A stretch of DNA of 64,000 nt from contig VWZL01001370.1 in the NCBI GenBank assembly GCA_013396915.1, forward strand, positions 388,414 through 452,413. Reading direction: 5' to 3'. Numbering within the stretch: the first letter of the stretch is position 1; every line of letters begins with the position of its first letter. The notes below the pieces were generated by a model, which worked only from the letters and a program-made list of their open reading frames with translations, ran no database searches and had not been told where the DNA came from. Shown here piece by piece: positions 48,801 to 62,950 of this stretch. This DNA comes from Stercorarius parasiticus. Lineage: Eukaryota > Chordata > Aves > Charadriiformes > Stercorariidae. The translations under genes were made by a program, and so were the position numbers.

Positions 48801-50499
48801 GAGTGTAGAAAACAGGTCGTGGTTAAAGCTGGCTCCTGTCCCTTGCCAGTCCTCTCGCGTAGTGAATCCAGCCTTCCTTCCAAATAAGAGGAGGAGGCAA
48901 TCAGCATCACACAGTGTTGTTGGCATTTAATCAATGAGGTGAAGGAATGAAGGAAGGGTACATCTGTCTCTGTGCAGATTTCTGAGTTTTATGTAGTGCT
49001 GGCAGAGAGAAGGGACACATTTGAGGCAATGTGTGCTGGGCACAAGTGATGTTTCTATTAAATATCTTTTCTCCTGATGACAGAAACTATAAATGTTATG
49101 AAATGTCCCCCCAGGTAATTTTGGTGAAATAAGTTTGTTCATACAAACAATGCATATATCAGAAAAGTAACAAACAAAGGGCACAGCATCATTAAGCAGT
49201 GTTTTCATATTAGCATAATGAGGAGTTTGTAACAGGATCTAAACAAAGCCATTAGTCATTGATGGAACCATTAGTAGAAATAACATCACTTGAAGTCCTT
49301 TTAGCATTTTTCAGTACACAGGCAATAAGAGACTTCAAAATAAGCTTTAAAAGTTCATTTCCAGTCAAATAAACTCTCCTACAACTGGCTAATACCTTCA
49401 ACGGCAGACTTTTTCATTTTCCAGGCTTGGAACGGCATCTGACCCTTGCTAAGTGGAAACTGAGCTCAGCAAAAGCAGGGAGCTGGTAAACGCAGATGTA
49501 CTGCAGACATAGAAACTTTTTACTGACTTTCAGCTCCACCAGCTTTTCTTTGGCTTCAGTTTGATTGATTAAGACAATTTCAAATCACAGAATAAAATTA
49601 ACTTCATTCATACGTCACTTTGTACCACGCTCAGAATTTCTCAAAATGACATACTTTGGGTTAAAGGCATGAGCTGGGTAGGAAAGGACTGTTTCCTCAG
49701 TCCTGAAGACCTTGGTTCACCTTATATCCTTCCACATTTTTAAATCAGTTGCAATTTGAAGCAGTGATTTTACTGAGGGGAAAGTTCCATTTTTGTTTCT
49801 AACTAGCAGTCAGATCAAAGCTAAAATCTGCCATTGATTACCAAAGGATAAAACAAGCAGATAAAAGCAACCAAGCAGCTGCTCATTGGATGGATTTATA
49901 GCTGTTTCTGCCAAGGACTTGTATGTCCTTCATAGCTCAACAGGGTTGGTCAGAAAAAAAGGCAACATAACACTGGCTCAACTGCAAATCCTCACCACTT
50001 ATTCTGTTTATTCTATGACTCGGAGAGATAAGAAAAATAGGAAGATTACCAGAGACCATAATGCTGTCAGCAAACTGGAACATTTTGCATTATACCACAA
50101 CATAATCAGAACTGCACCCAAAAAGTCTCTCACCTACTCTAATACCAAGGAGAAAACTTCTGAACACATCTCAGAAAGTATCCCTCGATCCTGACAGGGG
50201 AATCGGAGCATGGAAATTATGCCTTAGGAGGAAAAAAGGGGAAAAGGGGAAAAAGGGAGCAAAAGAGAGCTTTATCAGACTCAGACTTCCCTTGCAGTTT
50301 TCTCCATGAAATTGAAAGATAACAGGAAGCACAGTGGTTTTAATTAAATGTTTTAAGAAACACAGTTTTTAAAACTAATTTCTTCATTTCTTCATTTCTC
50401 TTTTTTTTTTTGTTTTTTTGTTTTTTTTCTTGGTGAAATATTGCAATGAGGGACAGCCTGCAAAACCTGAATACGACAAAAATATGTAAGCTACGACCG
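45807..50499. other. Intergenic DNA, no gene seen
   Basis: Unique AT-rich sequence. A 181-codon open frame on the plus strand (47203-47748) has no recognisable domain. A purine tract of A-runs and GGGG blocks lies at about 50228-50262, followed by T-runs at 50400-50430. Confidence 0.5.
50400..50430 (+). repeat. T-rich homopolymer tract
   Basis: Three T-runs separated by single Gs, ending TTTTTTTTCTTGG. Confidence 0.85.
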
Positions 50500-50580
50500 T
50501 GCATAGGCCTGATTAGCAGGGAGGATGGTCACACTGCAGCCCGGGGGTGTGAGCTGCCGTGGGCACTGCTGGGAAGCAGT

Positions 50581-50640
50581 GTGAGCTGGTGGGAGTTCGT
50601 GTGAGCTGGTGTGAGCTGGTGCGAGATGGTGCGAGATGGT
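50581..50640 (+). repeat. 10-bp minisatellite, six units
   Basis: Six consecutive 10-bp units in exact register, three of them GTGAGCTGGT and two GCGAGATGGT. It sits in a GC-rich patch (about 50500-50840) within AT-rich DNA. Confidence 0.9.
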
Positions 50641-50840
50641 GTGCTGGGAGTCAGGCACTGCCACAGCCACCACCTGCCAGGCACTCACTGGGGCTCGCTG
50701 ACCCTCACCGGGGCTTCGGGTCTCTGCCTGCTGCCAAGCAGGCTCCAACACAGCCCCTCTGAGTGTAGGCACCACTGCACCGTTCAGGTCAGGCAACGAC
50801 CGCAACCAACTTGCTGTACCACAGAAAATTGCAATTGCTT

Positions 50841-51872
50841 GAGCTGACGCCATGACTTCTATTCTATCCTTTGTGCAGAAACGATGTGCGAGCCTTTGCT
50901 TTGGTTCAGTCAGTCTGCACCGGATTTATGAGCTTTGCATAACTCTTGCTCCTTTTAAAGTGAGAAATTATTGTCTTTCACGCTCTTGCTCTAACTCACA
51001 TCTGCATTTAAATAACCTTAATGAAACTAATAATAGAGTTGCTGAGGACTGAATACATCAGTGAGCGAATATTTGGATGTAAGTTTCCACCAAGCTGATT
51101 GCAGTAGTCTGTCATTCAATTATCAGACCACACTTTTACCATCCAAAATCAAGGAGCCCTTCAAGCAGCAATAGACAGGTGAGTTAAGGGGGGAAAAATT
51201 GATCATCAAGCAGCACAAATCACAATTTAGCATTAAAGTAGCTATAAGAGTGCCTGTAATGCATGGAGTTACACTGTCATTCATTATGTTAGGTAGCCAG
51301 ATTGGCTGTAGTTTGGAATGTGACATTTTAGAGTGTGTATATAATAATCTCAGGTCGTGTATCATATGCACATAAGTAAGAGTGATAGGTTTTGCACCAG
51401 GGACAGCTGGAATCTGCATAGTCACTTAGCTGCTAGGCTTGAGCAAGGCTGAGCTGTGACCTCATGATTTCAGGCAGTGCTGTAGGTCCAGAGAGGCTTC
51501 GAGATCCCAGTGGTGCGGACTCCACAGCTTTCCCACGGAGAGCGTGAGGAGGAGGTGTGCTTCCAGGGGCCTTTGCCTCTGGGGTCCTGGTGGGTCTGGC
51601 CCTTGTTCAAGCCCATCTCTGAACTAAGCTGGCACCTTATTGCAATGTCAACAGTTTCAATGGTGAATAGTCTTTCTTCTCTTTGTCTGTCAGGGGATGA
51701 TAAAACAGGAAGATGTGCTGAGGGCAGCAAGGCTAAGACCAACACAGTTCGCAGCGCATGGTCAGTAGAGGTGACACGACTGGGTTTGGTGAGCCCAGCA
51801 CTCATTTCGGTAAACCAAGCCTCTCAGCACAGCAGGAGTGATTCTTCCTCTCTCTTCCTCTGATCTCTTCCT
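50841..51872. other. Intergenic DNA, no gene seen
   Basis: Unique sequence with no recognisable gene or element. The left part is AT-rich; 51440-51640 is GC-richer. Confidence 0.5.
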
Positions 51873-52125
51873 CTCCTGGAGCACTGGATCCAGTTTAGGG
51901 CTCCTCAGCATAAGAAAGACATTGCAACACTGGAAAGAATCCAATGGAGGGTACCAGGATAGGCAAGGGCTGCAGCAGGTGAAGGGTAAGGGGAGACGTG
52001 GAAGCTTCTAGCCATTGTAAGGGCTGGTGATGAGGGGAGCTTACTGCTCTCTTCAGCTACCTACTCGGAGGAGATACAGTGGAGGGAGCCAGACTCTTCC
52101 CAGAGTTGCATGTGACAGGACAAGG
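51873..52125 (+). mobile_element. Diverged CR1 internal fragment
   Basis: CTGGAGCACTGGATCCAGTT, GCATAAGAAAGACATTGCAA and CTGGAAAGAATCCAATGGAG follow the CR1 order seen at 34423-34500. GGAGCCAGACTCTTCCCAGA and GTGACAGGACAAGG match the later CR1 region. It is old, with deletions. Confidence 0.8.
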
Positions 52126-55100
52126 TGTGACTTAACACAAGCTGAGACATGTGAAATTGGTAAAGTAGTAGCGAATGCATCTCTAACCATGGGGCCCAAG
52201 TCTAGATATGAAAAGAAAATAAGGAATGAGCATGTACTCCATTTATTGTCCTACTTGGAAAACAGCACAGTGATGACAAAATGGGATATAGTGCTCAGAT
52301 GTAGTATAAATATCAACTATCTGGCTTTTTTGCCTCTCATGACAATGCTTTGGAAACCATGCCAATGTATTAACAATTTAAATAGCATTACCATTGCAAA
52401 AACAGGGTTTATTGAAAACCACTCACAGGCATCCCCGCTGTACTGCATCAGCCAAATTTATAACTTGTTGGTAAAATAAAACACACTCTGGGCACTGGGA
52501 ACTGACATGTCAAGCAAGACAGCCTTTCTGCCTATGGAGACATGGGTCTGAGGGTGGGTGTCTCTCCTTTGCTTCCAGAGCAACACGTAGGAACAGAAGA
52601 GACACAGGGGTGAGAGGTTCAGGACTAAGAAACTGTAAGAGGGCACAGGAAAGCTATCAAGATCATACAGATTGCATAAGGCTACTTTGGAGCTGGTCTT
52701 TAGATAAAACCTGCGCTGCAGGCTACGCCTTTAGTAAATCAGGACTGCAAGCATACAAGCAGAGTTGAGAGTGCGTGTTTGTGATAGAGGGATGCTGATT
52801 TACACCAGGACTATGTCTGAGCTTGCAATTGTCTTGAGGCAGTGCATAGATCTGCCCTTGGGAGACTGTTGGAAACAGGGAGACTTTGATTTCTTTCCCT
52901 GAATGCTGTGTGGGGTGTAGCAGCATGGATCACTGGGCAGAAGCAGGCTGGTTACCAGCCCCATATTCAGCTTCTCTAACAATTCTGATGTGCAAGTAGA
53001 AGAGAAATCATCTTCCCTCCACACAACTCCTCTGTCTCGTAAGCCCGACTGTTGGGAAAGGTACTAACAGCATTAGCTTTTTTTTTCTAGGCTTTCATGC
53101 TCAATTATTAAAATGTCTTGAGCCGCACTGAATAATTAATTCAGACCTTGTTTATGTCATGAGGGAGGGCAGTTGTTGCCTTGGAATGGCTGTGGATTAC
53201 TTCCAAAAGATAGGGTCTGAGCAAGGAGGACATTTCCGAGCCTGGTCAGTGGCATGGAGCCGCCAGAGGTGGCTGGTGTTTCTGCCCGTACACTCGTTTA
53301 CATCTGTTTAAAGCAGGACTACCATGCTGAAGAAAAAGTTCCTGGCAATGGCAAAGCCTTCCTCTCATCCTGACAAAAAATAACCTCAAGTGGCCCTTCA
53401 CAGTCAAGGTAGAGAGGAGTTTTATAAAGCTTAAAAGTTCTTCTTTGTCATCACTACTTTCAAAACCATTTCAATTTTTGAAGGAAGCTTGGCATCAACA
53501 CCAGTATATATTTGACTCTGGAGACAGAAGTGCTTCCCCCTGTGCTGATGAACACCCAGCATTGCTACCCTGGCTACAGCAAACCATACCTTGCAGGTGG
53601 TGGAAAAATCGGGTAAGTTTTACCAAGCCAGAGGCCAGGCATTTTGGGCTTCTTCAGAAATCAGCCAATGACACTGGAAAAATTCTCTTGACGAGGCATT
53701 GGTCTCTCTCTCACCTCCCAGAAATACCCCCTTCAGCCTGCCCCTTCCTGTTGCCTCTGTTGGTCTTCCAGCCATGACTTGCTGCTGGAATACTCCTTGG
53801 ACCATCTTCTATGTTCACTGTCACATGTTAGTACCTTTGAATGACTCCTGCTGACTCCGCAGCTCTCCGGTGACAGCAGCAGTGATGGACAAGTGTCCTG
53901 TGATGCTTGCCTGTGGCAGGATAATCCCCTTGGAAATGGATCTTCTCTAGGAGGCAGTTGAGGGAAAAAATGTCTCTCTTATTTTGGGAGGGTAAATAGG
54001 TTTCTCCAGGCAGTGAGAAGTCACGTACCAGTAAGGGTGGGAAAATTCATCATCTTGGGAGGGGTCAGGAGGAGCTCAGTGTTTCACCCAGCAGCTCTGC
54101 AATGCCCAGGCTGACCTGGACAGACTGGTCTGGAGCATCCCTGACATGTCCTTTTCTGCTGTGGAGCAGCAAGTGGGAGCAGAAAACACCCCTGACAGAC
54201 ACCTCTAGAAACACTGGTGGGAAGCAAACAGGGGGTCCTCCATTTTTCTGTCAGTAAGACCCGCTTTAGAGAAAGCTGAAAATGTGTATCATGCCAGAGT
54301 CAGCCACAGTGATTTGGGCCAGCTGGGAAAGAGCTTCTGTGTGCTCCTCTGCCCCTCTGAATGCTTTGTCCGTACCTGCTTCCTCACGTACAAAACCAGC
54401 ACATGGATTAAAGTGGCCATCACTACGAAGGCTTCTTGGGGAGCTGCTCAAACTGAGGCATGGACAGGAGCAAAGAAATCCGTTTGCAGCAGCACAACAG
54501 GTTTCAGTTGCTGATTCCTCGCAGCTGTCCTGTTCGGTTTGCTCTCCACCATCCTTTTGAGGCAATCTTTGCAAAAGAGGGAAACTATGAAGTATCTGTG
54601 GCACCTCTGTTTGCCAGGGGATATCTGTGAGTTGTCCTCCAGCTCAGCAGGGCAGGGTAACTGGCAACAACGAAAGCAAAATATTAATTATGATGTGATC
54701 CCAGGGTGAATATAATGAAGTTCAGGATCAGCCAATTTGAAGGATGACACCTCATACAAGGTGGGAAGGTATTTGCTGAACAATAGCACTGCTGAGGAAC
54801 ACCTCAGAAAATCATAAACATCTGCCTGGTGCAACAGCAGCGGACAAGGCACATGCCCTGAGTGAGCATCATTATCACACGTTGCCGGGAGGGAGTTATT
54901 TCCTCCCATTCAGTGCTGATGAGATTGCACATAATTGGCTTCTGGCACGGGCCCTGAGCAGAGGATTCAGGAACAGGATACTCCGATGCTGAGAGGCTTG
55001 AGAAATCAATCATCTAAGGATCTTTCCACTCAGCTTAACATCTACAAGGCCAGATACTCATTCAGGCAACACTTTCATTGATTTAACTGGGACGTTTTGC

Positions 55101-58100
55101 TTGGAAGTGGTTTTTAGCATGCAGGAGAGACAGCCCGCTGGAGCTAGGGGACACCCTGGTGCTTCACGAGGACTTTACAATGAAGAGACGAAGAGCTCTT
55201 GGGACTTTTTTCAGTCAGAAATGAGAAAATGATGATACCTTTCTCCATAAAGGAAAGAGTTTGTCAGCAACTGCTGGTGTGAAATCTGACTTGAAACCTG
55301 CAGGCCTTGGCAAAAGCTCCCTTCCTACCTGTCTGTCTGTAGTACCATTAGTTTTGCAGCAAATAGCTGATAGATGCATCGGTCAAGATTAGTCAAACTG
55401 TCATGCAGAGTGCAAATTCTTCCCATTGGAGAAGGTTTTTTTTAGCTCACTTTGCCTTTGGGAAACAGTCCAGTCTTGGGTTTTTATTTTTGGAAAGACA
55501 GTTTCACTGAAAATTTCGAAGGAGAGTCTCTTTGGTGTTTAAGAGCTGGTTAAGTATTCCTTGATCCTGGCAAAATATCTCCTGCAGGCCTCTCCTGCAA
55601 GATAGTGAAACCGATACTCAGGAGGCTTCTCACTGAGGGCTAAATACATTTCCGTTTTTGGGGAGCGAGTGGAAATACATTTACAGGAGGAGGCGAATGC
55701 CGTGTACTGTGTTTCTGTACGCAGCGTTTCTGCACACAGCAGATGCCTGACCTCGCACCGCCAGCTACTGACCATGGGTGGGCTGAAGCCCGTGAGCCCT
55801 CAGCAGCTTCCCCATTGGAAGGGGCTTACCAGGGCAAGGGGCCAAAATACAGCCTCTGAGCAAGCGTGGGAAGAAAAATAGCCCCTGAAAAAACTTTATT
55901 TTTTATTGAAATCTAAGGAAACTGAACTGTATGGAAATACTAGTGAAGTTTATACATAGAACACAACAACATCCTGCAGTAAACTGAAGGTTTTAATCTT
56001 CAAGGACTCTCTGATTTTTCTCAATGAATTTGAAAGTCGCATTCAGACCAGACTCTGTGTGCTGTATTCACATCGCATACTGATGCACTGAATAAGCTGC
56101 TGAGCCACACTGCTAACACTCAGCCTGAATAATAGCACCAGGCCACATTTTTAATGTTATGCCATAGTTAATGGGCTCCTATACCGTGGGCCATAGGTCA
56201 GCTGGCACACAGTGGCATATTAAGCTGGATACCATCTACCTCACTTCCATCCTGCTTTCAGGGACAGACTTGAAAACAGGGGATTCTTTTGGCTGATGAG
56301 TATTAATGGTTGAGACCGGCCCACTGCAGGAGGTACAAGATTACTCATATCATCTTTGTGGACGTTCCTAATTTTCCCAGTACATCCATTGTGCACATAA
56401 ACTCTATGCTAATAGTTAGGGAGATAGACTTTTCACGTATGATGGCTCTCATCTGGATTTGTCCCTTCCTGTGGTATGTTGGCAGTGGGGGGAGCAAAGC
56501 ATCCTTTGACCTTGGCAGAGGCTTGCTCCAAACTCAGCTTTGAAAGTTATGCTGAAAAAGCAAATCTACAAATCCTCAGCGCGGGACCAGTTGCTGGGTG
56601 AAAGTTGTAGAAGAGAGGTAGGCTTTATGGGTGAGCTCCTGGTACAGAAATGTCTTTCAATACAACTGGCTGTAAGAGTTTGGAAGGTAAGAAAGAGTCT
56701 AGGGGTAGTAAATGACAGAGTGCTTTTATGGAGATTTTTCACAGCTGTGTTTGGGGAGGAACCAGTAACAGAAAGAGGGGAAGAATATCTGCCATATGAA
56801 GCCACAGACATATAAAAATGAGAATAGGGCACTATTACTAGAATGTTTTTTGTGTTCATATGAGAAATATCAGTGCACATGGCTTGCAAATGATAGACCA
56901 CATGGTTCCCTTCTCCCCACCCCTGACGTGTTTTTTTTGGTTATATTTTCAAAACTTAGCAGTTTATTCTCAAATGGTTAAAATGTAAAGTCCTAATGCA
57001 TCAAACGGTGCATGTTGACCAAGGTAGAGATAGGAGTTTGGGTTTTTAAACTTTTGTGGGGGGGGGGTCAGTTGTGCTGATTTTCCTGATCTGATTGGGA
57101 CAGTCTGCTGAGGCACCTTGCAATGGCCAGTGAGCCTCTCTGGACACGTGAGAAATGCTCACCTTAAGCCTTTTGTCTTCTCTGGCTTATAAAGGTCAAT
57201 GTACACTGACCAGCTTGAAGTGCATAGACAAGAAAATACATAACATTAAAATACCTTTGTTTTTAAATTCACAAATATTCTGCAATGGCTATAACGAGGT
57301 ATCTCAAGTGTACCCACAGAAAACCTGTGTTCAATGCAACATCAGCTGGCAAAGGAGATGGTCATTACCGAAACGGAGTCTAATCCCTGCAATGCAATAT
57401 TTGGCAAAGAAAAGCTTCTTACTCTGGGCTTAGAGATAGAGATTTTGCCAAGTAGAAACTGTTCATTTTTTTATTATGGTTCTGCGGGCCAGAACAAGGG
57501 ACATCCTCTCCGTGTTTTAAACTATCCACAAAATGTCACAGCAACTCTCTACTTTGTGCATATTAATGGCAGACTAAAACTGGATTGCCACAAAAAGGAA
57601 ATGGCAGGCTTGGTTTTATAGAGCAATTATTCTCAATTAGATAAAACATTCTGCCTAAACATAGCGTGCAGATTCGCGGAGGGGAAAAAGGTACAAGGGA
57701 TCTTTCCTTTTCCACTTTAACACTAGTCAGTCCTAATGGGGAATGAAATTCTGCAGAAGCCTGTAATTTCCCTAAAAGCTCCCAGACTGAAAATGCATCT
57801 TGTACTGATGTCTTCATGTTTTCTTTGTGTACTTGGCACAGCAGGCAGACACAGAAATGACAGGGGAGATTTGTCCCTAACTCATTGCTTAATCATTTAA
57901 ATAGATACACCAGCTACTGTATTTTATTCAAAGCCAGAGGTCATTTGTGCTATCATGGGTATGATAATTAACATGTCGGAATTTTCCGCAGACCCAAAAC
58001 GCTCCATCAGGCTGTGGCTGTTGCTGCTGTAGAGATAAGACTTTTTCACAGTCAAAAACTATTACCAGCGCTGTCAGCAGGAACCTTTAGGCAGGGAAAG

Positions 58101-61100
58101 TCACAGGCCTATCTAGCTCAACCTTCTTTTTGTCTGACTTTGTAAACAGTTTTTAATTATTATAATTAAAAGGCTGTCAAAAATGTGTTTCATAAAGACA
58201 ACATTTACAGCATTTACACAGCCAGTGAAGGGTATTTGAAGTGAAAGAGAAAAAAATAATCTCACACTTTAATAATAGCAACAGACGTTCAAATCACTTC
58301 ATCTGGGGAGTTGTCTTGTAAAAATGCCATCAGAGGGACTTGATTTTAACCTCTTTGAACCTTCCCAGCTTCTACTCTCCTGCTTTTCCTGAAGGTCCTG
58401 GTATTTGCAGGCAGCGTTGTCCCTGCCTACTCCAGCAGCAAACACAGGCTTGTGCTCTCTTCCAAATGCCTGTGTAGAAGTTACTCCCTGCAGGAAGGAG
58501 CCTTTGAAAAAAATGAATATTTTTAATATTGCAAAACAATTTGTGAAAGAAAATAATTCCCTTCCTCTCACAGTGTGATTATAGTTAGCAATTTTATTAT
58601 TAGCTGACGGCTCTCTGGAGGCTCTTGTGCTATATTTTGCAGCGTGTTGGGGGTGGGTATAAAGCACTTCCTTAAGCAACCAATGCTGTTGCTCTTATCA
58701 GGAATCTGTGCAGCCATCAAACATGTCCTAGGGCCCCCATATTGTTCTTTTTTATGTTGCATTCAATGATCTTTGAGGCAAGGAGAAACTCTGCTCCATA
58801 AACCAAGCCGGAGCACGCGAGCCCAAAGCCGGAGTATTTCACAGGGTTCAAGGAGGGACCCTTTCCTCCTCCCCTGCTTTCACGGGTCTGCCTCTCGCAT
58901 CCCAGTTTTGGGTGCAAAGGGTGGCATTGGGTGGGTGTTGCAGCTTCAGGCACGGTGCAGGTCTGAGCGGCAGTCCTGCTTCTCCCGCAATTATAGGGCA
59001 GATGCAGCACTCCTGAGGAGAGAACGGCCAGGCAAGGAAACGGCTCTGCTGACGACTCCAACAGACAGGATTTCTCACCATTCAGTGCTAACAGGCCAGA
59101 GCTGGGATTTAATTTTGTACAGTGGACTTATGGGAGTCAGGGCAGCATCCACCTTATTGCTGTCTGCTCTCTGGCAGCCAGACAGCTACGGCTTTAATCC
59201 AAGAAAAGATGCAGCCCAATGTTTGAGGTCCTTATTTTTCTTTTTCAGCTTGGTCCCCTCCAGCTTTCAAACTGGAATGTGGGGATTTACCCAAGTGTTT
59301 CTTAAATTTTTTAATGAGAGAAGGTCAGGCAAGAAGGCATCCACTTTTCCTGGACCTGTGTATATTTAGAACTGCAGAGCAAGCAGTGGTGGCTATAATG
59401 TGCCCGTCATTGGAGAATGTCCCTGCCTGGTACTCAAGCAAGAATAGGGACAATAGTAAATATTGTGTTGGATAAACACAGGGAAAGTGTGCAACTAGCT
59501 GCAGGTATGGTATTGGGAAAGTAATAGGTAAAAAGCTGAATGAAGTGGGTTTTCCACCCCTGATGAAAGAAAGGGTGTGTAGTGGGAGGAGTGGAAAGTC
59601 ACTGCTGTTTGCTGTTGTCACCACAGGGCATTTCTCAGGAGTAAACACTCACCCAGGGAAAAGCAGCACTGGAATCCGGCCGTGTCACGAGCCACCAGGC
59701 TGGGACCATTCCCAGGCAGGGAATGCAGACCTCTTTGTCCCACCGATTACAAGTTGCTGGTGTGATGTGGATTCTCCTGCTCATTCTGGAAGAGCTACAC
59801 AGTGATTTGGTAAATTCAAGCTAAAATGTTTTTCAAGATGGCCTCAAGTTTTAAGTTACCAAATACCTTTTGCACCTCCTTGCTTTATATGAGCATAGTG
59901 AGGCCTCGAAACCCAGCTGAGTGGTGCAATCAAGGTCTGGAAACAGTGTTATCCTCACGTCAGCCAGGTCTTCTAAAACATTCTGTCAAGTCTTATATCG
60001 TTCCTTGGGAAGAAAAAATCATCTCACTATAGGTCTTTCTGCTTTCTTGAAATTTACCTGTCACTAAATTTTTATTTCTTCCATTTCAGTCAATTTAATT
60101 TGGGCATTTTTAACCTGAACTGATGTGGTTTCTGAATTAGGAAATGACGAATTCCCGCCAGATGAAAAATTTTAAATTTTTTCTTAAGAAAAGGTAAAAT
60201 CAATTAAAAGGACTTGGCAGAAGTTTCTGCATTAATGCACACAAAATGTGTATTAACACACATTGCACTTACATTGGAAGTTTAATCATCTTCATTGAAC
60301 CTATAGGTGAAATGAGTAGCATGTAATTTTCCCTTTTATTTTAGGGCATTTCAACAAGGTGCAGCGGATGCAGTGCAAGTTGGTATCACACAGAGATCTT
60401 CTGGTACCAGCAGATATCTATGGTACAACAGAAATCTATGGTATCAACAAATAAATACAAATTACTTTTATACAAACGTATAAATGCAGCAAGCACTATT
60501 TAAACTGCCTGATGCGGTGAAGATGGAGAAGGGAAATAAATATAATGAAAAAAAGCTATTGTGAGGTAGTGTTTATATGTTCTAAGATTTCTTTTGAAAA
60601 AAAAACAACATTTTAAAGATAAAATTTTACAGTTAAGAAGGAAAAAAAAGAGAAATCCAATAAAAAAGGTCCCAAATGATATCAATGACTAGCCACTCTG
60701 GTAACACAAGTCAAATGAAACTAATAAATCTGCCATGCAATTATTTATTGCAAATGTGTTTTTTTAAAAAGGCAAATTTCACAAGTCTGCAAGACTGATC
60801 TGGAAATTTTGCAATTCCTTGCAAGATTCTCAGTGGTTTCTGTTCCTAGTTAGCATGGAACAAGGACTATAATTAGAGACTCTCTACTGGTATTATTAAT
60901 TTGCCCCCTGGCCCTAACGAGCACTGGTCACACGCCTTCCTATAGGTCTTCAGTAGTTTTCAGACTTACTACTTGCTGAAAACCTATTACAGAGTTTGCG
61001 ACTAGAGCTGGATTGTTTTTTCTTTTAAAGAACTGGGGAAAGATTTCCCAACTCTGCTGATGTTAGTAGGGATAGCAACGCCGCTGCAGGGAACCGGCCT

Positions 61101-62475
61101 CCTCTGCCACATAGGTCTTGGAGACACTTTGTACTACTGGGCACAACTCCAGAGGACAAGCAAAGACCACTGTCTTGGCATTAATTGCTACCAAGAAAGA
61201 TGGGACCCATCTCATACAACTACATTGTTCTAAAATTTAACAGCCTAGGGTGACAGAGCCGTCTGGGCTTCCTCTCTAACCAACAAAGGAAGTGCAATGC
61301 CTCCACAGGGAGATCATTCCTACTGCTGTCACTATGGAATTCATACCCATTTTCCTTTATTGATGACAGCGGTACACAGATTCCTGGCTCAGACTGGATC
61401 CCTAGCCTTTAGACAAGAGGTGTTGGAGGGGATGAGCCTATCTGGGCTTATCCATCCAGCTACAGTTCCCATCTCCTCCTCCCATCTCGCTTAAGGTGCA
61501 GCAGTGACCAAATTCTCATCTGGCACTACATCACCCCCATGTGAACCATGCAAGGATTTATCCATGTATTAACTGAACGTTAAACATTAGGAGGTAAGAG
61601 CTCACTGGCGCTCCCAGAGAATTTGTCCTCAGGAAATTGCTCCGTGCTGAAAATGGGCACCGCCTGGACATCCCCACCCAGGTCGTACACACATGTATTT
61701 AAATTGCAGAGACCTAAAGAGTCCTGGCTTAGAAAGAAAAGCCAGTAATCTCAGTGCAATGCAGTAGGTCACTGTGCACTGAAGAGATAAATATGCCTAG
61801 CAGTCATTAAACCTAAGTGGTTAACTTAAGATCTACTACTCTTTCTGTACTGGTATGAGTTGAAAAATTAGATAGTTATCTGAGGTCATGAAGCTTCTTT
61901 TTCTCTCTCATTGGTTTTTTTTGTTTTCATAAGAACTAACTACATCCTCATTTCACCATTTGCAATAATAAATATTAATATCCCTCAAAAAAAATCATAT
62001 TAATGTAATGATTTTACTGGCACAGAGTTAAAGTTTTAAAAAATATTCATCCATTCAGATGTTAGGCAAGGTCTCCACAAATACACAGATCTTCAGGAGA
62101 CGTATGATGACTGAGAAACTAAGCTCCTTCTCGGCCTGTGACAAGCTTTTCTACCTTGTGTAGTTTTGTTATAGCTTTTACTTTACATACTTGATCAACT
62201 TACCATCATGTCTCATTAAGTGTCACAGCTTGTAAACTCACTTTTGCAAGCACAAAAGGACCACATTTAGTTCCTTAATGCTTGAACATCTTGTGCTTCT
62301 CTGGGATAAAGAAGAAACTTTGTGCCCACCGGTTTGAAAGATGTTCTGTTTTCCAGGATGGTACAGAGCATTAGAGCCAGATTTGAAAGTCCATTTATGT
62401 TTCAGAAACAGCAAGTAGAGGAATACTGGAGATTTGCAAGAAGATTCAGTTCCTCAGTGCTTTTCAAAATCCCAA
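52126..62475. other. Intergenic DNA, no gene seen
   Basis: Unique sequence with patches of higher GC (54060-54560, 58780-59060). A perfect 21-bp AT palindrome lies at 58151-58171 and a G-run of 10 at 57058-57067. A 198-codon open frame (58773-59369, plus) has no recognisable domain and no convincing splice sites. Confidence 0.5.
58151..58171. promoter_or_regulatory. Perfect AT palindrome with paired homeodomain-type cores
   Basis: TTTTAATTAT, a central T, then ATAATTAAAA: 10-bp arms that are exact inverse complements. Each arm carries TAATTA. Regulatory function is only inferred. Confidence 0.25.
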
Positions 62476-62950
62476 TGTTGTGGTTTAACCCCAGACAGCA
62501 ACTAGGACCTCACAGCCATTCACTCACTCCCCCCAGCCCCCCTCCAGTAGGGTAGGGAGAAGAGGGAGAAAAAGGAAAAAATAATCATGGGTTGAGATAA
62601 AGACAGTTTAATAGAGCAGTAATGGAAGAGAAAACACTAACAATAATGCTAAAAGAATATACAAATGTAATACAACTGCTCATCACCCAATGATCAGTTG
62701 TCCAGCCTGACCTGAGCAGTGATTGTGGATTCCTGCCCCCCGGCCAACCCCCATTTACATAGTGAGCATGACGTCTATGGTATGGAATATTCCTTTGTCT
62801 ATGGGAAGCTGAAAATGTCCTCGACTTAATATAAGCATTACTTAGCAACAACTAAAACACTATGTGCTAACAACTTTATTCTCATACTAAATCCATAACA
62901 CAGCAGCTACTAGGAAGAAAATTAACTCTATCCCAGCTGAAATCAGGACA
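62476..62950 (-). mobile_element. Solo LTR of an avian endogenous retrovirus (ERVL-like)
   Basis: Sense is the minus strand. It starts TGTCCTGATTTCAGCTGGGA and ends GGGGTTAAACCACAACA, with TG...CA ends. Between them are TAGTTGTTGCTAAGTAATGC, ATTCCATACCATAGACGTCA, a decayed TATA-type region (ACTATGTAAATGGGG) and CTCTATTAAACTGTC near the polyadenylation region. About 475 bp, no internal coding sequence. The flanks CCCAA and ACCAG do not form a target-site duplication. Family assignment is from memory. Confidence 0.85.

Noticed and set aside
49575..49600. CACAGAATAAAA as a possible antisense CR1 tail
   Set aside because: Isolated match with no further CR1 sequence next to it.
58773..59369. 198-codon plus-strand open frame
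   Set aside because: No recognisable domain; it overlaps open minus-strand frames in a GC-richer patch. Not reported as a gene without homology.
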